Shown here: in pieces, positions 1-7,844 of the stretch
How the letters are laid out: the number at the start of each line of letters is the position of its first letter
Position numbering within the stretch: position 1 is the stretch's first letter
Source: an uncultured Collinsella sp.
Lineage (GTDB): Bacteria; Actinomycetota; Coriobacteriia; Coriobacteriales; Coriobacteriaceae
Direction of reading: 5' to 3'
Length of the DNA: 44,059 bases
NCBI GenBank assembly: GCA_900541245.1
Contig: UQIS01000017.1
Span: forward strand, 1 to 44,059
Made by a program: the position numbers and the translations under genes
The notes under the pieces: generated by a model
Database searches by the model: none
What the model saw: the letters and a program-made list of their open reading frames with translations, nothing else
Told to the model about the DNA's origin: nothing

Positions 1-1
1 C

Positions 2-29
2 GGATGCGACACATCTGGTGTGTCCATCC
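2..29. repeat. Hairpin at window edge, possibly rRNA-spacer stem
   Basis: The bases form GGATG-(C bulge)-GACACA, loop TCTGG, TGTGTC-CATCC, an 11-bp stem with one bulged C. On the minus strand it follows, about 10 nt later, the boxA-like word noted at 30-56. This could be a processing stem of an rRNA precursor lying left of the window, or simply a terminator stem without a T-run. Only the structure is certain. Confidence 0.45.
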
Positions 30-56
30 TCGCAGTATCCGGTTCTCAAGGTGCAC
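30..56 (-). promoter_or_regulatory. Possible rRNA leader/spacer boxA-like sequence
   Basis: Read on the minus strand, this stretch contains GTGCACCTTGAGAACCGGAT. It resembles the CCTTGAGAAC/CTTTGAAAACT antitermination-type word in leaders and 16S-23S spacers of Gram-positive rRNA operons. If so, an rRNA gene lies just beyond the left edge on the minus strand. The resemblance is from memory and short, and no rRNA sequence itself is inside the window. Bases 60-238 hold no gene I can support. Confidence 0.3.
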
Positions 57-238
57 GCTTTGCGGCTCATCCGGTTCGACCGGGCCGCGCGGCAAGGAGA
101 TATATTGCCAGACCGGAGGGGCGCCGGGGGCGGGAATCTGGGCGTACACATTTCCTACACATCTTGGGATCCGACTAACGTTTGCCAGCCGTTACCTACC
201 GCTCGCCGAGCATCTCTTTATATAAGGCAGTCTCATGG

Positions 239-1639
239 TTAAAGCGGATACGTCCCCCTAGCTAAAGCACAGCCAGCATCGAGCAACTCATCACGTTCTT
301 CCACCGAGAACCCCTCGGCGTAGACGCGCACCACCGGTTCGGTCCCGCTAGGACGGACCAGCAGCCACGTGTCATCCTCGAATGCCAAACGCAAGCCATC
401 CATATGGCTAACGTTTTGCGGCACCTTGCCACAAATCGACTTGGGGTTTACGCCCGGCAGCAGGGTTCGTAACGTTTCGGCATCTTCGGCCTCAAGGCGA
501 AAATCGCGTCGACCGTAACTCGTCTTACCAAAACTGTCCTCGAGTTGGTCGACCAGAACGCCCAAAGGCGCGTCCGTCTTTGCCATAAGCTCACACAGAA
601 TCAGACAGGCGAGGATTCCATCGCGCTCGGGCATATGCGCGGCAATGCCGATACCACCGGCTTCTTCGCCGCCTATGAGGACGCCGCCCTTCTTCATCTC
701 CGCCGCTATATATTTGAAACCGACCGGTTTGACGGTCACGCGGCAGCCAAGCGCCTCGGCAATGCGACGCACGAGCGTCGAGCACGAAAGATTGACGACG
801 ACGCGCCCCTCCAAATTACGAAATTGAACCAAGTCGCCCAAAACGAGCGCCATGATCTGATGCGGATGTATATATCTGCCGCGCTCGTCAACCGCGCCGA
901 TGCGGTCGGCGTCGCCGTCGGTCACCAGGCCAGCGCAAGCTCCGTCCTCGATAACCGTGCGCTCGCAAGCGTCCACCCAAGGCTCAACGGGGTCGGGGCA
1001 GATATCTTCTTGGTCAGACGCCTGCCCGGCGTGAATCTCGTGCACCTCAACGCCAAGCTCGCGCAGCAAGTCGGCTAGATAGCCCTGGGCTGCGCCGCCC
1101 ATGGGATCGACGACCACGCGCAGGTGCGCGGCGCGGATGGCTTCGGCATCGACAAACGATGCCACCGCCTGCATATAGTCAGGAATAATATCCGCGGTGC
1201 GATATTGCCCTTCGATCCCCATTGGCTCGGGAGCCATGGTCTCTTCGAGCTCTTCGATGACATCCTGGTTGGCGGTCGAGCCGTCACCCATGCGAATCTT
1301 GAGGCACAGATAACCCTGCGGATGATGGGACCCCGTCACCATGAGCGCGCCGCACGCCTCACCGTCATAAGCCGCCGCCCACGTAAGGGCAGGGGTCGGA
1401 ACAGGTCGCGAAGCGAGCACGGCGTCCAGCCCGTGCGCTGCTAGCACGCCCGCCGCAAGCTCAGCGAACTCGCTCGCGAGGGGCCGGGTGTCGAACCCTA
1501 TATATACCGTTTTGCCCGGATTGGTCTTTTGCCACAACTCGCCGACGGCATCGGCGATACGGGCAACGTTATCGGCAGTAAAGTCCTCATCGACGCGAGC
1601 GCGCCAACCGTCAGTTCCAAAATGAATTATCGCGCACAC
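239..1639 (-). CDS. Phosphoglucomutase/phosphomannomutase family protein
   Basis: Alpha-D-phosphohexomutase, which interconverts hexose 1- and 6-phosphates to feed cell-wall and glycan precursors in the cytoplasm. About 466 residues, normal for the family. All four signature loops are visible: FGTDGWRAR at the N-terminus, the phosphoserine loop as TGSHHPQGY (usually TASHNP), the metal loop DGDADR, the sugar loop GGEEAGG, and the phosphate-binding RPSGTEPVVRVY near the C-terminus. I chose the GTG at 1639: it sits 7 nt after GAGGTG (1647-1652 on the plus strand) and just before the conserved FGTDGWR; the longer frame to 1723 adds residues with no family counterpart. Which hexose it prefers cannot be read from the sequence. 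Confidence 0.9.
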   Translation of the reverse strand: MCAIIHFGTDGWRARVDEDFTADNVARIADAVGELWQKTNPGKTVYIGFDTRPLASEFAELAAGVLAAHGLDAVLASRPVPTPALTWAAAYDGEACGALMVTGSHHPQGYLCLKIRMGDGSTANQDVIEELEETMAPEPMGIEGQYRTADIIPDYMQAVASFVDAEAIRAAHLRVVVDPMGGAAQGYLADLLRELGVEVHEIHAGQASDQEDICPDPVEPWVDACERTVIEDGACAGLVTDGDADRIGAVDERGRYIHPHQIMALVLGDLVQFRNLEGRVVVNLSCSTLVRRIAEALGCRVTVKPVGFKYIAAEMKKGGVLIGGEEAGGIGIAAHMPERDGILACLILCELMAKTDAPLGVLVDQLEDSFGKTSYGRRDFRLEAEDAETLRTLLPGVNPKSICGKVPQNVSHMDGLRLAFEDDTWLLVRPSGTEPVVRVYAEGFSVEERDELLDAGCALARGTYPL

Positions 1640-1761
1640 GCGCAGACACCTCACAGTGTTTGGATCATGGTACGCATGGGGTATACCCGCAACATGCACT
1701 CGGCAACCTGCCGGCACCAGCATTCACCATTTGGGCAAATGCTGCCGAGGACATGCAGGCA

Positions 1762-1793
1762 ATAAAAAAAACCGCCCCGTATGGAGCGGTTTT
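1762..1793 (-). terminator. Rho-independent terminator after the homocysteine methyltransferase
   Basis: On the minus strand AAAACCGC and GCGGTTTT form a GC-rich stem around a short loop, followed directly by a run of T residues. It begins 6 nt after the stop codon of the gene ending at 1799 and separates it from the phosphohexomutase. Confidence 0.85.
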
Positions 1794-1798
1794 ACCCT

Positions 1799-2692
1799 TT
1801 ATATATCGAGCGCCTCGGCCATCGCTGCCGTAGTGATTGCCGTGGTTCCACAACAACTGCCCACCATTGCGGCGCCGGCATGTCTCCATTCGATGCATGC
1901 GCGCGCGAAAGCTTCGGGGTTCTCGTGCCATACGGGGCCATCCTGAGTCTGGACCGGATCGCCCACGTTGGGACGCACCGTGACGGGAGTAGTCGCCGAT
2001 GCAACCATCCTGGGCACCGCCGCGTTCGCGGCCGCAAGCGAACAGCAATTAACACCAACCGAGTTTGCGCCGTGTTTTTCGGCGTACAAAACGGCTGCCT
2101 CGATGTTGAGGCCATCGCCCAACAGGTCGCCTTTATCGTCAACGACAAAACTCACCAGAACAGGCATGCCGTCGGCGGCATCTCGAGCGCCGGCAAGCAT
2201 GGGCTGCAAATTACGGATAGACGTCACCGTCTCGATCAGCAGACCGTCAACGCCGGCATTGAGCAAGGCGTGCGCCTGTTCGCGCGCAATGCCTCGGATT
2301 TCACGATACTCGGCAGAGTCCTCGGCAAACCACTCAATACCGATCGGGCCCATCGAGCCCAGCAGCAGCTGAGGGTGCGCCTGGCGGGCATCGTCGACGG
2401 CCCCGCGATTGACCTCCGCCACGGACGGCGCAATCTGGTCGTGTTTGAGGGCATAGCTTGATGCCTGAAAGGTGTTGGTAATGAGCACCTGCGCGCCGGC
2501 GGCGACATACAAGCGATGGATACGAGAAACGGTCTGCGGCTCTGCCAGATTCCAAAACGCCGGTGGAATGTCGGCGGCATCGTACTCACTCAACAGAACA
2601 CTGCCCATGGGGCCCTGCGCCAACAAGGTCTCGCTCGACAAGCGGCGCGTAAGTTCCTCGGCACCAAAGCGGTTGTAATAACTCGTATCCAT
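1799..2692 (-). CDS. mmuM: Homocysteine S-methyltransferase
   Basis: Pfam S-methyl_trans-type enzyme of 297 residues that moves a methyl group from S-methylmethionine, S-adenosylmethionine or a related donor to homocysteine, giving methionine. The zinc-binding cysteines are visible as GVNCC and, near the C-terminus, GSCCG. The start of the barrel reads QGPMGSVL where GGMGT-like words are common, and ITNTFQASSYAL matches the family. There is no cobalamin-binding domain, so this is the stand-alone MmuM/YbgG type and not MetH. It begins 10 nt after the stop codon of the DtxR-like regulator, so the two probably form an operon. The methyl donor is not determinable from sequence. Confidence 0.85.
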   Translation of the reverse strand: MDTSYYNRFGAEELTRRLSSETLLAQGPMGSVLLSEYDAADIPPAFWNLAEPQTVSRIHRLYVAAGAQVLITNTFQASSYALKHDQIAPSVAEVNRGAVDDARQAHPQLLLGSMGPIGIEWFAEDSAEYREIRGIAREQAHALLNAGVDGLLIETVTSIRNLQPMLAGARDAADGMPVLVSFVVDDKGDLLGDGLNIEAAVLYAEKHGANSVGVNCCSLAAANAAVPRMVASATTPVTVRPNVGDPVQTQDGPVWHENPEAFARACIEWRHAGAAMVGSCCGTTAITTAAMAEALDI

Positions 2693-2702
2693 ATATATCC
2701 CG

Positions 2703-3125
2703 CTATTCCTCGACGCTGATTCCCTGCTTTTCGAGATAGGCGAGCCAGCGGCTCATCGTGTCCTCGGATAGCGCATGCTCCATCATGCAGGCCTCGGAAT
2801 CGGCTCGCTCAAATTCGACACCGAGCTCCTGAACCAAAAACGTGCGGATGAGGCGATGACGGTACCAGATAGCCGTGCCAACCTCGCGGCCGCGATCGGT
2901 CAGGATCACCTTGCCGTAGTGCGATTGCTCGACAAGCTCGGATGCCTTGAGCGCCGAAACCGCTTTATTGACCGATGCCTTGGAGACGCCAAGGCGCTGC
3001 GCGATGTCGACCGATCGCACGCCGTTGGTTTCCCCCTCTTCGCTTTCAATGCGAACCATGCACTCCAAGTAGTCTTCGTTCGCCACCGTCAGATGTAGTT
3101 CGCGCGAGCTATTTGTCGTATCCAT
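2703..3125 (-). CDS. DtxR/MntR-family metal-dependent transcriptional regulator
   Basis: 140 residues: an N-terminal winged helix (SVDIAQRLGVSKASVNKAVS recognition region) and a metal-binding dimerisation domain, without the C-terminal SH3 domain, so MntR-like in length. The metal ligands look mixed. EDYLE near residue 16 keeps the Asp and Glu that MntR uses, while EACMMEH matches the Cys-Glu-His set of iron-responsive DtxR rather than the Glu-Glu-His of MntR. Whether it senses Mn, Fe or another metal is therefore open. The ATG at 3125 is preceded by GGGACGGAAG; the upstream ATG at 3146 lacks a good site. It lies upstream of the homocysteine methyltransferase and divergent from pepT. Confidence 0.85.
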   Translation of the reverse strand: MDTTNSSRELHLTVANEDYLECMVRIESEEGETNGVRSVDIAQRLGVSKASVNKAVSALKASELVEQSHYGKVILTDRGREVGTAIWYRHRLIRTFLVQELGVEFERADSEACMMEHALSEDTMSRWLAYLEKQGISVEE

Positions 3126-3179
3126 GATCTTCCGTCCCTTCTGCATTCAATGGCTGATTCTACCCCATCCAAGCGTCGT

Positions 3180-3207
3180 GGTATGCCGTGGCATACCGTG
3201 CTAGAGT
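3180..3207 (+). promoter_or_regulatory. 18-bp palindrome overlapping a candidate pepT promoter
   Basis: GGTATGCC-GT-GGCATACC is a perfect inverted repeat at 3180-3197. Four bases later is TAGAGT (3202-3207), a plausible -10 box, so the palindrome would cover the -35/spacer region. It lies between the divergent metal regulator (start 3125) and pepT (start 3246). It could be an operator for the adjacent DtxR-like protein or for another regulator; only the symmetry is observed. Confidence 0.5.
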
Positions 3208-3245
3208 TCTTGTTGCACACGACGACCAAGATTGGAGCGGTCTTT

Positions 3246-4493
3246 ATGGAAAACACCACCACGAGCCCCGATGTCCTCGAACGCTTTTTGCGCTACGTCC
3301 AGATCAACACGCAGTCCGAGGATGCAAACTGCGACCAGGTACCCTCGAGCGCCGTTCAGTTTGACCTTGCCAACGTGCTGGCTGAAGAGCTGCGCGAGCT
3401 TGGTGCGGAAGATGCCCACGTGACCGAGCACGCCTATGTCTGCGCGCATATCCCCGCAAGTGCGGGCGCTGAGGACAAGCCCGCCCTGGGCCTGATCGCC
3501 CATCTCGACACCACCGAAGTTGCACCGGGCGCCGGCGTGAAGCCGCACATCGTACACTACGAAGGCGGCGACCTGGTCTGCGGCACGGTTGACGGTAAGC
3601 CCGTTGCCATGAGTACCGCCAAGCTTCCCGCCCTGAATGACCTCGCGGGTGAGGACCTGGTCTGCAGCGATGGCACCACGCTGCTGGGCGCGGACGACAA
3701 GGCAGGCGTCGCCGAGATCATGTCGCTTGTCGCGCGTATCGCTCAGGACCCTTCTCTGCCCCATCCCGCACTCGGCATTTGCTTCTGCCCTGACGAGGAG
3801 ATCGGCCACGGAGCCGAGCTGTTGGATATCGATACCTTTGGCTGCAAGTACGCCTACACGGTCGACGGCGGCCCCATCGGCGAGCTGGAGTGGGAGTGCT
3901 TTAACGCCGCCGAGGCGACCGTCCGCTTTGAGGGCCAGTCCATCCACCCGGGCGACGCTAAGGGCCGTATGGTCAACGCAGGCAATCTGTTCTGTGACTT
4001 CAACGCGTTGCTCCCCTACGTGCAGCGCCCGGAGTATACGGAAGGCTACGAGGGCTTTTATCACCTTGAGGGTGTATCTGCGACCGTCGATCACGCCACA
4101 GCGCGCTATATCGTCCGCGACCATGACGCCGCCAAGTTCCAGCAGAAACTCGACCTTGTTGATGCCGCCGCCTCGATGCTCAACCAGCGTCTGGGTGAGG
4201 AGCGCGTGACGGTCGAGATTAAGCAGCAGTATCGAAATATGGCCGAGATCGTTCGTGACTATCCCGAGCTTATTGATGTTGCCAAGGAAGCCTACCTTGC
4301 CTGCGGCGTTGAGCCCCAAGTGCTGCCGATTCGCGGCGGCACCGACGGCGCTCAGCTGTCGTTCCGCGGTCTGCCCTGCCCCAACCTTTCCACCGGCGGC
4401 TATTGCTACCACGGCGTCAACGAGTTCGTCCCGGTCAGTTCGCTCGTCAAGATGACCGACGTGCTCCAGGAGCTCGTCGCCCGCTTTGCATAA
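3246..4493 (+). CDS. pepT: Peptidase T (tripeptide aminopeptidase)
   Basis: M20B-family zinc aminopeptidase that removes the N-terminal residue of tripeptides in the cytoplasm. 415 residues, close to the usual 408-410. Visible active-site elements: HLDTTEVAPG (first zinc His and adjacent catalytic Asp), LLGADDKAGVAEI (bridging Asp), CPDEEIGHGA (catalytic Glu-Glu), YTVDGGPIGELEWECFNAA typical of PepT, and near the C-terminus RGGTDGAQLSFRGLPCPNL followed by GYCYHGVNEF with the last zinc His. ATG 3246 was chosen because it follows GGAGCGG and matches the family N-terminus; the frame is open from 3150. Monocistronic, followed by a strong terminator. Confidence 0.93.
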   Translation: MENTTTSPDVLERFLRYVQINTQSEDANCDQVPSSAVQFDLANVLAEELRELGAEDAHVTEHAYVCAHIPASAGAEDKPALGLIAHLDTTEVAPGAGVKPHIVHYEGGDLVCGTVDGKPVAMSTAKLPALNDLAGEDLVCSDGTTLLGADDKAGVAEIMSLVARIAQDPSLPHPALGICFCPDEEIGHGAELLDIDTFGCKYAYTVDGGPIGELEWECFNAAEATVRFEGQSIHPGDAKGRMVNAGNLFCDFNALLPYVQRPEYTEGYEGFYHLEGVSATVDHATARYIVRDHDAAKFQQKLDLVDAAASMLNQRLGEERVTVEIKQQYRNMAEIVRDYPELIDVAKEAYLACGVEPQVLPIRGGTDGAQLSFRGLPCPNLSTGGYCYHGVNEFVPVSSLVKMTDVLQELVARFA

Positions 4494-4522
4494 GCCTGGC
4501 TGCACAAGTCCAAAAGACGAAT

Positions 4523-4558
4523 CGCCCCGTCCTCAACCAAGAACGGGGCGGTTTTTTT
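4523..4558 (+). terminator. Rho-independent terminator of pepT
   Basis: CGCCCCGT and ACGGGGCG form an 8-bp GC-rich stem with a 12-nt loop, followed by GTTTTTTT. It starts 29 nt after the pepT stop codon. Confidence 0.92.
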
Positions 4559-4660
4559 ACTGCAACGAGAATAGGTTGACGCACGCCAGCCTCTTAACGC
4601 AAGGAGTGTCCCAAACTGCCGGTACAAAAGGAACGTCCCCAAGTGCCAAGTGTTCCGGCA

Positions 4661-4831
4661 ACGCCGATGTTTTGGCAACGACAGCGAGCGGGTCGCATTT
4701 GAGACAAGGTGACGTGAAGCGAAAGGGCGCTGACCTTCTGGTCGCGCCCTTGAAGTTGAACGTCAGATTGTCCAAATGCGGCCCGCGCAGCGTCGAGTCG
4801 TTACGGCGTTTGGTAAAACGCCGTAACTCTA
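4661..4831 (+). repeat. Composite structured repeat, copy A
   Basis: Modules in plus orientation: the word ACGCCGATGTTTTGGCAACG (4661-4680, also in copy D); a three-tier hairpin at 4688-4786 (outer stem 4688-4701/4773-4786, one bulged A at 4702, a 5-bp stem, a GG/GA internal loop, the stem TGACGT/ACGTCA, then AAGGGCG/CGCCCTT with a GACC-TTCT-GGTC tip); the linker GCAGCGTCG; and a perfect 12-bp hairpin with GGTA loop at 4800-4827. It ends at the TAG of the convergent LCP gene (4829-4831). Bases 4559-4660 hold only fragments of other repeats such as GGAACGTCCCC. The hairpin is almost identical to copy B. Confidence 0.8.
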
Positions 4832-6064
4832 GTAGTTAGCTTCGTAGCCGTTGCCGTCGCCGGTGGGCTCTTCGTAGTAGTCCGAATCGCTCGAATCGCT
4901 TGAGTCATCGGAATCGTCAGAGCTGACCGATGAGGTTGCGGTACCGTTTGCGTAGTCGTCAGACGTGTTGTTGTTCAGGTCGCCGATCGTAGAGCTGGAA
5001 CCGTCGGAAAGACCCATGGTGTTGGGACCCTTGGGATCCTTGCCGGCATCGACGCGCTCCATCATTTCCTTGAGCTCGTCCTCGTAGACAAAGACGTAGC
5101 TCACACCGTCGATCATGGTGCTGTCGTCGGCATACGAGGGCAGGTTGGCCGAGTAGATGCCGTCGACATCCATACCGCGCATGGCATTGACCGTAGCCAC
5201 GATATCCTGAACGCTCATATCGGTCACGAGCATATCGGACAGCGAATTAACCAGGCCAAAGATCTTCGTGGCATCGAAGTTATTGAGAATCTGGTTGGCA
5301 AGGGCGCCAAGCACCTGACGCTGGTGGCGCATGCGCGTGTAGTCGCCGTCGGCATAGGTGTAGCGGCAGCGGGCATAGGTAAGGGCGGTGGCGCCGTCCA
5401 TATGCTGCTGACCAGCGGTAATCTTAATATCCAGGTGCTCGGGGTCGTCAACATCATCGGTTGCGTTAATGTCGATACCGCCAACCGAATCAATCAGCGC
5501 CTGCATACCGTCGAAGCTGACCTCGGCATAGTGGGAAATCTGAACACCGCACAGCTCGTTGACCGCCTCGACCATGGCCTCGGCGCCGCCAACGGTATGG
5601 CAGGCGTTGATCTTCATGGTCTCGCCCTTGTACTCGACCTTGGTGTCGCGCGGAACGGAAATGAGCGTCGCCTGCTTTTGCGTGGGGTCGATGCGTGCCA
5701 GGATAATCGAGTCGGCACGATACGTATCCTCGCCCGGACGGCCGTCGGTGCCAAGAAGCAGCACGTAGAACGGATCCTTTGCCTCATCGGTGTCAACCAG
5801 AACCCGACGCAGATTGTCGGTAATGACATTAGAATCGCCGAGCTTGCCCATAATGGTGGCAAACCACAGGCCGGCAGCGGTAGTGGCACTCAGCAGCACG
5901 CCAAGCACGACAATGAGCGCGACGTGACGAATCGTGTGGCTACGACGACGTTGACGAGCGCGCTCGGAATAGCGAGCCACGTTATCGCGACTGTAGATCT
6001 TGGCCTGCGCACCAGTTGAGGGTCTTCGGGCGGTGGTATCCGCGAGGGGTTTTTTATTAAACAT
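4829..6064 (-). CDS. LytR-CpsA-Psr (LCP) family cell-wall glycopolymer ligase
   Basis: Membrane-anchored LCP protein of 411 residues. It has a basic cytoplasmic N-terminus rich in Arg, one transmembrane helix at about residues 46-69, an extracellular LCP domain at about 98-300, and a Ser/Asp-rich tail (SSDDSDDSSDSSDSD) that looks unstructured. LCP hallmarks seen: LLLGTDGRPGEDTYRADSII, LISVPRDTK, and the YARCRYTYADGDYTRMRHQR block with the conserved Arg residues. The family transfers undecaprenyl-linked polymers to peptidoglycan; the polymer used here is unknown. ATG 6064 is preceded by AGG; a TTG two codons upstream is less likely. It follows murA by 12 nt, so they form a cell-wall operon. 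Confidence 0.88.
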   Translation of the reverse strand: MFNKKPLADTTARRPSTGAQAKIYSRDNVARYSERARQRRRSHTIRHVALIVVLGVLLSATTAAGLWFATIMGKLGDSNVITDNLRRVLVDTDEAKDPFYVLLLGTDGRPGEDTYRADSIILARIDPTQKQATLISVPRDTKVEYKGETMKINACHTVGGAEAMVEAVNELCGVQISHYAEVSFDGMQALIDSVGGIDINATDDVDDPEHLDIKITAGQQHMDGATALTYARCRYTYADGDYTRMRHQRQVLGALANQILNNFDATKIFGLVNSLSDMLVTDMSVQDIVATVNAMRGMDVDGIYSANLPSYADDSTMIDGVSYVFVYEDELKEMMERVDAGKDPKGPNTMGLSDGSSSTIGDLNNNTSDDYANGTATSSVSSDDSDDSSDSSDSDYYEEPTGDGNGYEANY

Positions 6065-6076
6065 AGGCAACCTGTA

Positions 6077-7360
6077 TTAGTAGATGGCGGGATCGGGGAC
6101 GGTAGCATGCTCGACATGCGCGCCGAGCGCCTGCAGCTTTTCGACAAACTGCTCGTAGCCGCGCTTGATGTGATGAATGGCCGAAACCTCGGTCGTCCCG
6201 TCGGCGATCAAGCCCGCTACGACGAGGGCCGCTCCGCCACGCAGATCGGGCGAGGTAACCTGTGCACCCGAGAAGCCCTTGACGCCATGAATCATGGCAT
6301 GATGGCTCTCGATACGAATGTCGGCACCCATGCGCACCAGCTCAGAGGCGAACATAAAGCGATTCTCGAAGATGTTTTCGGTAATAACGGAACTGCCATC
6401 GGCAAGGGCGGAGAGTACCATAATCTGCGCCTGCATGTCGGTCGGGAAACCGGGGAACGGAAGCGTCTGGATATCAACCGGCTTGATACGCTCGGCACGG
6501 TTCACATGGACGCCGTCGTCGGTACGCTCGCAATCGATGCCCATAAGCTCCATCTTCTTGAGCACCATGCCCAAGTGAATGGGGCAAAAACCCGTGACGT
6601 CGACACCGCGATCGTCGGCCATCAGCGCACCGGCGACGATAAAGGTACCGGCCTCGATGCGGTCGCCCACTACGCGATGGGTAACAGGATGCAGCTCTTC
6701 CACGCCCTCGATGGTCACGACGGGCGTGCCCGCGCCGACAATCTTAGCGCCCATCTCGTTGAGCATGTTGGCGAGATCGACGATCTCGGGCTCGCGGGCG
6801 GCATTATCGATAACCGTGGTACCCTGTGCGCGCACAGAGGCCATGATGAGGTTCTCGGTCGCACCGACGCTGGCGAACTCGAGCGTGACGGTGGTACCGC
6901 GCAGACCTTGGGGCGCATTAGCGTTGATGTAACCATGGGCGGTATCGAACTCAACGCCCAGGGCCTCAAGACCAAGAATGTGCATATCGATCTTGCGAGC
7001 ACCCAGGTTGCAGCCGCCCGGCATGGCAATCTTGGCGCGATGGAAGCGACCCAGCAGGGGTCCCATGACGGCGGTGGAAGCGCGCATCTTGGCAACGAGC
7101 TCGTAGGGGGCCTCCCAAGAATCGACCTGAGAGGTATCAATCTCGAGCGTATGCTCGTCGAGAACATCGATCGTAGCGCCCATGCCCTTGAGCACCTTGC
7201 CCATCACGTGGACATCGGAAATATCGGGCACGTTCTGCAGCGTCGTCTTGCCCGGCGCCAGAAGCGTTGCCGCCATGAGTTTGAGTGCGGAGTTCTTGGC
7301 GCCCGAAACGGGCACGGAGCCTCCGATGGCGTGGCCACCCTCAACGCGGATAATATCCAA
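6077..7360 (-). CDS. murA: UDP-N-acetylglucosamine 1-carboxyvinyltransferase
   Basis: Adds enolpyruvate from PEP to UDP-GlcNAc, the first committed step of peptidoglycan synthesis. 427 residues, a normal length. Matches along the length include GGHAIGGSVPVSGAKNSAL at the N-terminus (with the conserved Lys-Asn), AMPGGCNLGARKIDMH carrying the catalytic Cys117 (the fosfomycin-reactive residue, present), and PFPGFPTDMQAQ. The start is TTG at 7360, six nt after AAAGGG; no ATG fits the conserved N-terminus. It lies downstream of the atp operon but behind a terminator (7374-7411), and is cotranscribed with the LCP gene. Confidence 0.95.
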   Translation of the reverse strand: MDIIRVEGGHAIGGSVPVSGAKNSALKLMAATLLAPGKTTLQNVPDISDVHVMGKVLKGMGATIDVLDEHTLEIDTSQVDSWEAPYELVAKMRASTAVMGPLLGRFHRAKIAMPGGCNLGARKIDMHILGLEALGVEFDTAHGYINANAPQGLRGTTVTLEFASVGATENLIMASVRAQGTTVIDNAAREPEIVDLANMLNEMGAKIVGAGTPVVTIEGVEELHPVTHRVVGDRIEAGTFIVAGALMADDRGVDVTGFCPIHLGMVLKKMELMGIDCERTDDGVHVNRAERIKPVDIQTLPFPGFPTDMQAQIMVLSALADGSSVITENIFENRFMFASELVRMGADIRIESHHAMIHGVKGFSGAQVTSPDLRGGAALVVAGLIADGTTEVSAIHHIKRGYEQFVEKLQALGAHVEHATVPDPAIY

Positions 7361-7373
7361 GGTCTACCCTTTC

Positions 7374-7411
7374 AAAAAGCATGCCCGGGGTGGCTGGGCC
7401 ATCCCGGGCAT
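7374..7411 (-). terminator. Terminator of the atp operon
   Basis: On the minus strand ATGCCCGGGATGG pairs with CCACCCCGGGCAT (13 bp with one G-T wobble), followed by GC and TTTTT. It lies between the atpC stop (7449) and the murA start (7360), leaving little room for a separate murA promoter; partial read-through is possible. Confidence 0.75.
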
Positions 7412-7448
7412 GATGTGTTCGCAAATGGTCGAACGCTAAATCGTTTGA

Positions 7449-7841
7449 CTATTGGGCAAGCTTGAGCTTACACCATGCGATTTCATTATAGAGGTAGGCG
7501 CGGCGTGCATCATCCTCCGACAAATTACCCAGCTTCTCTTCAAAACCTTGAATATCAGCTTTAAGCTTGTCGGCATCGACGGTCGCCAAATCGCAAGCGC
7601 GCTCGGCGAGAACGGTAACGACATCGTCCGCAACCTGGGCATAGCCGCCGGCCACGGCAAACGTGTGGTCGACAGTGCCCATGGCCTTATCGGAAACGCG
7701 AACGTAACCGCGGTCGATCGTGCAGATCTCGCTGGAGTGAGCAGGCAGGACGCCAAACTCGCCATCCGTAGACGGAATCGACACAAACGCAGCGTCGCCC
7801 TCATAGGCGCAGCTCACGGGGCACACGATGCGGATACGCAT
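7449..7841 (-). CDS. atpC: F1F0 ATP synthase epsilon subunit
   Basis: Central-stalk subunit of F1, 130 residues: an N-terminal beta-sandwich (MRIRIVCPVSCAYEGDAAFV, GEFGVLPAHSS, FAVAGGYAQVADDVVTVLAE) and a C-terminal two-helix part ending KLKLAQ. It links rotor and catalytic head and can inhibit hydrolysis in many bacteria. It starts 3 nt after atpD and is the last gene of the operon. Confidence 0.93.
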   Translation of the reverse strand: MRIRIVCPVSCAYEGDAAFVSIPSTDGEFGVLPAHSSEICTIDRGYVRVSDKAMGTVDHTFAVAGGYAQVADDVVTVLAERACDLATVDADKLKADIQGFEEKLGNLSEDDARRAYLYNEIAWCKLKLAQ

Positions 7842-7844
7842 AAC

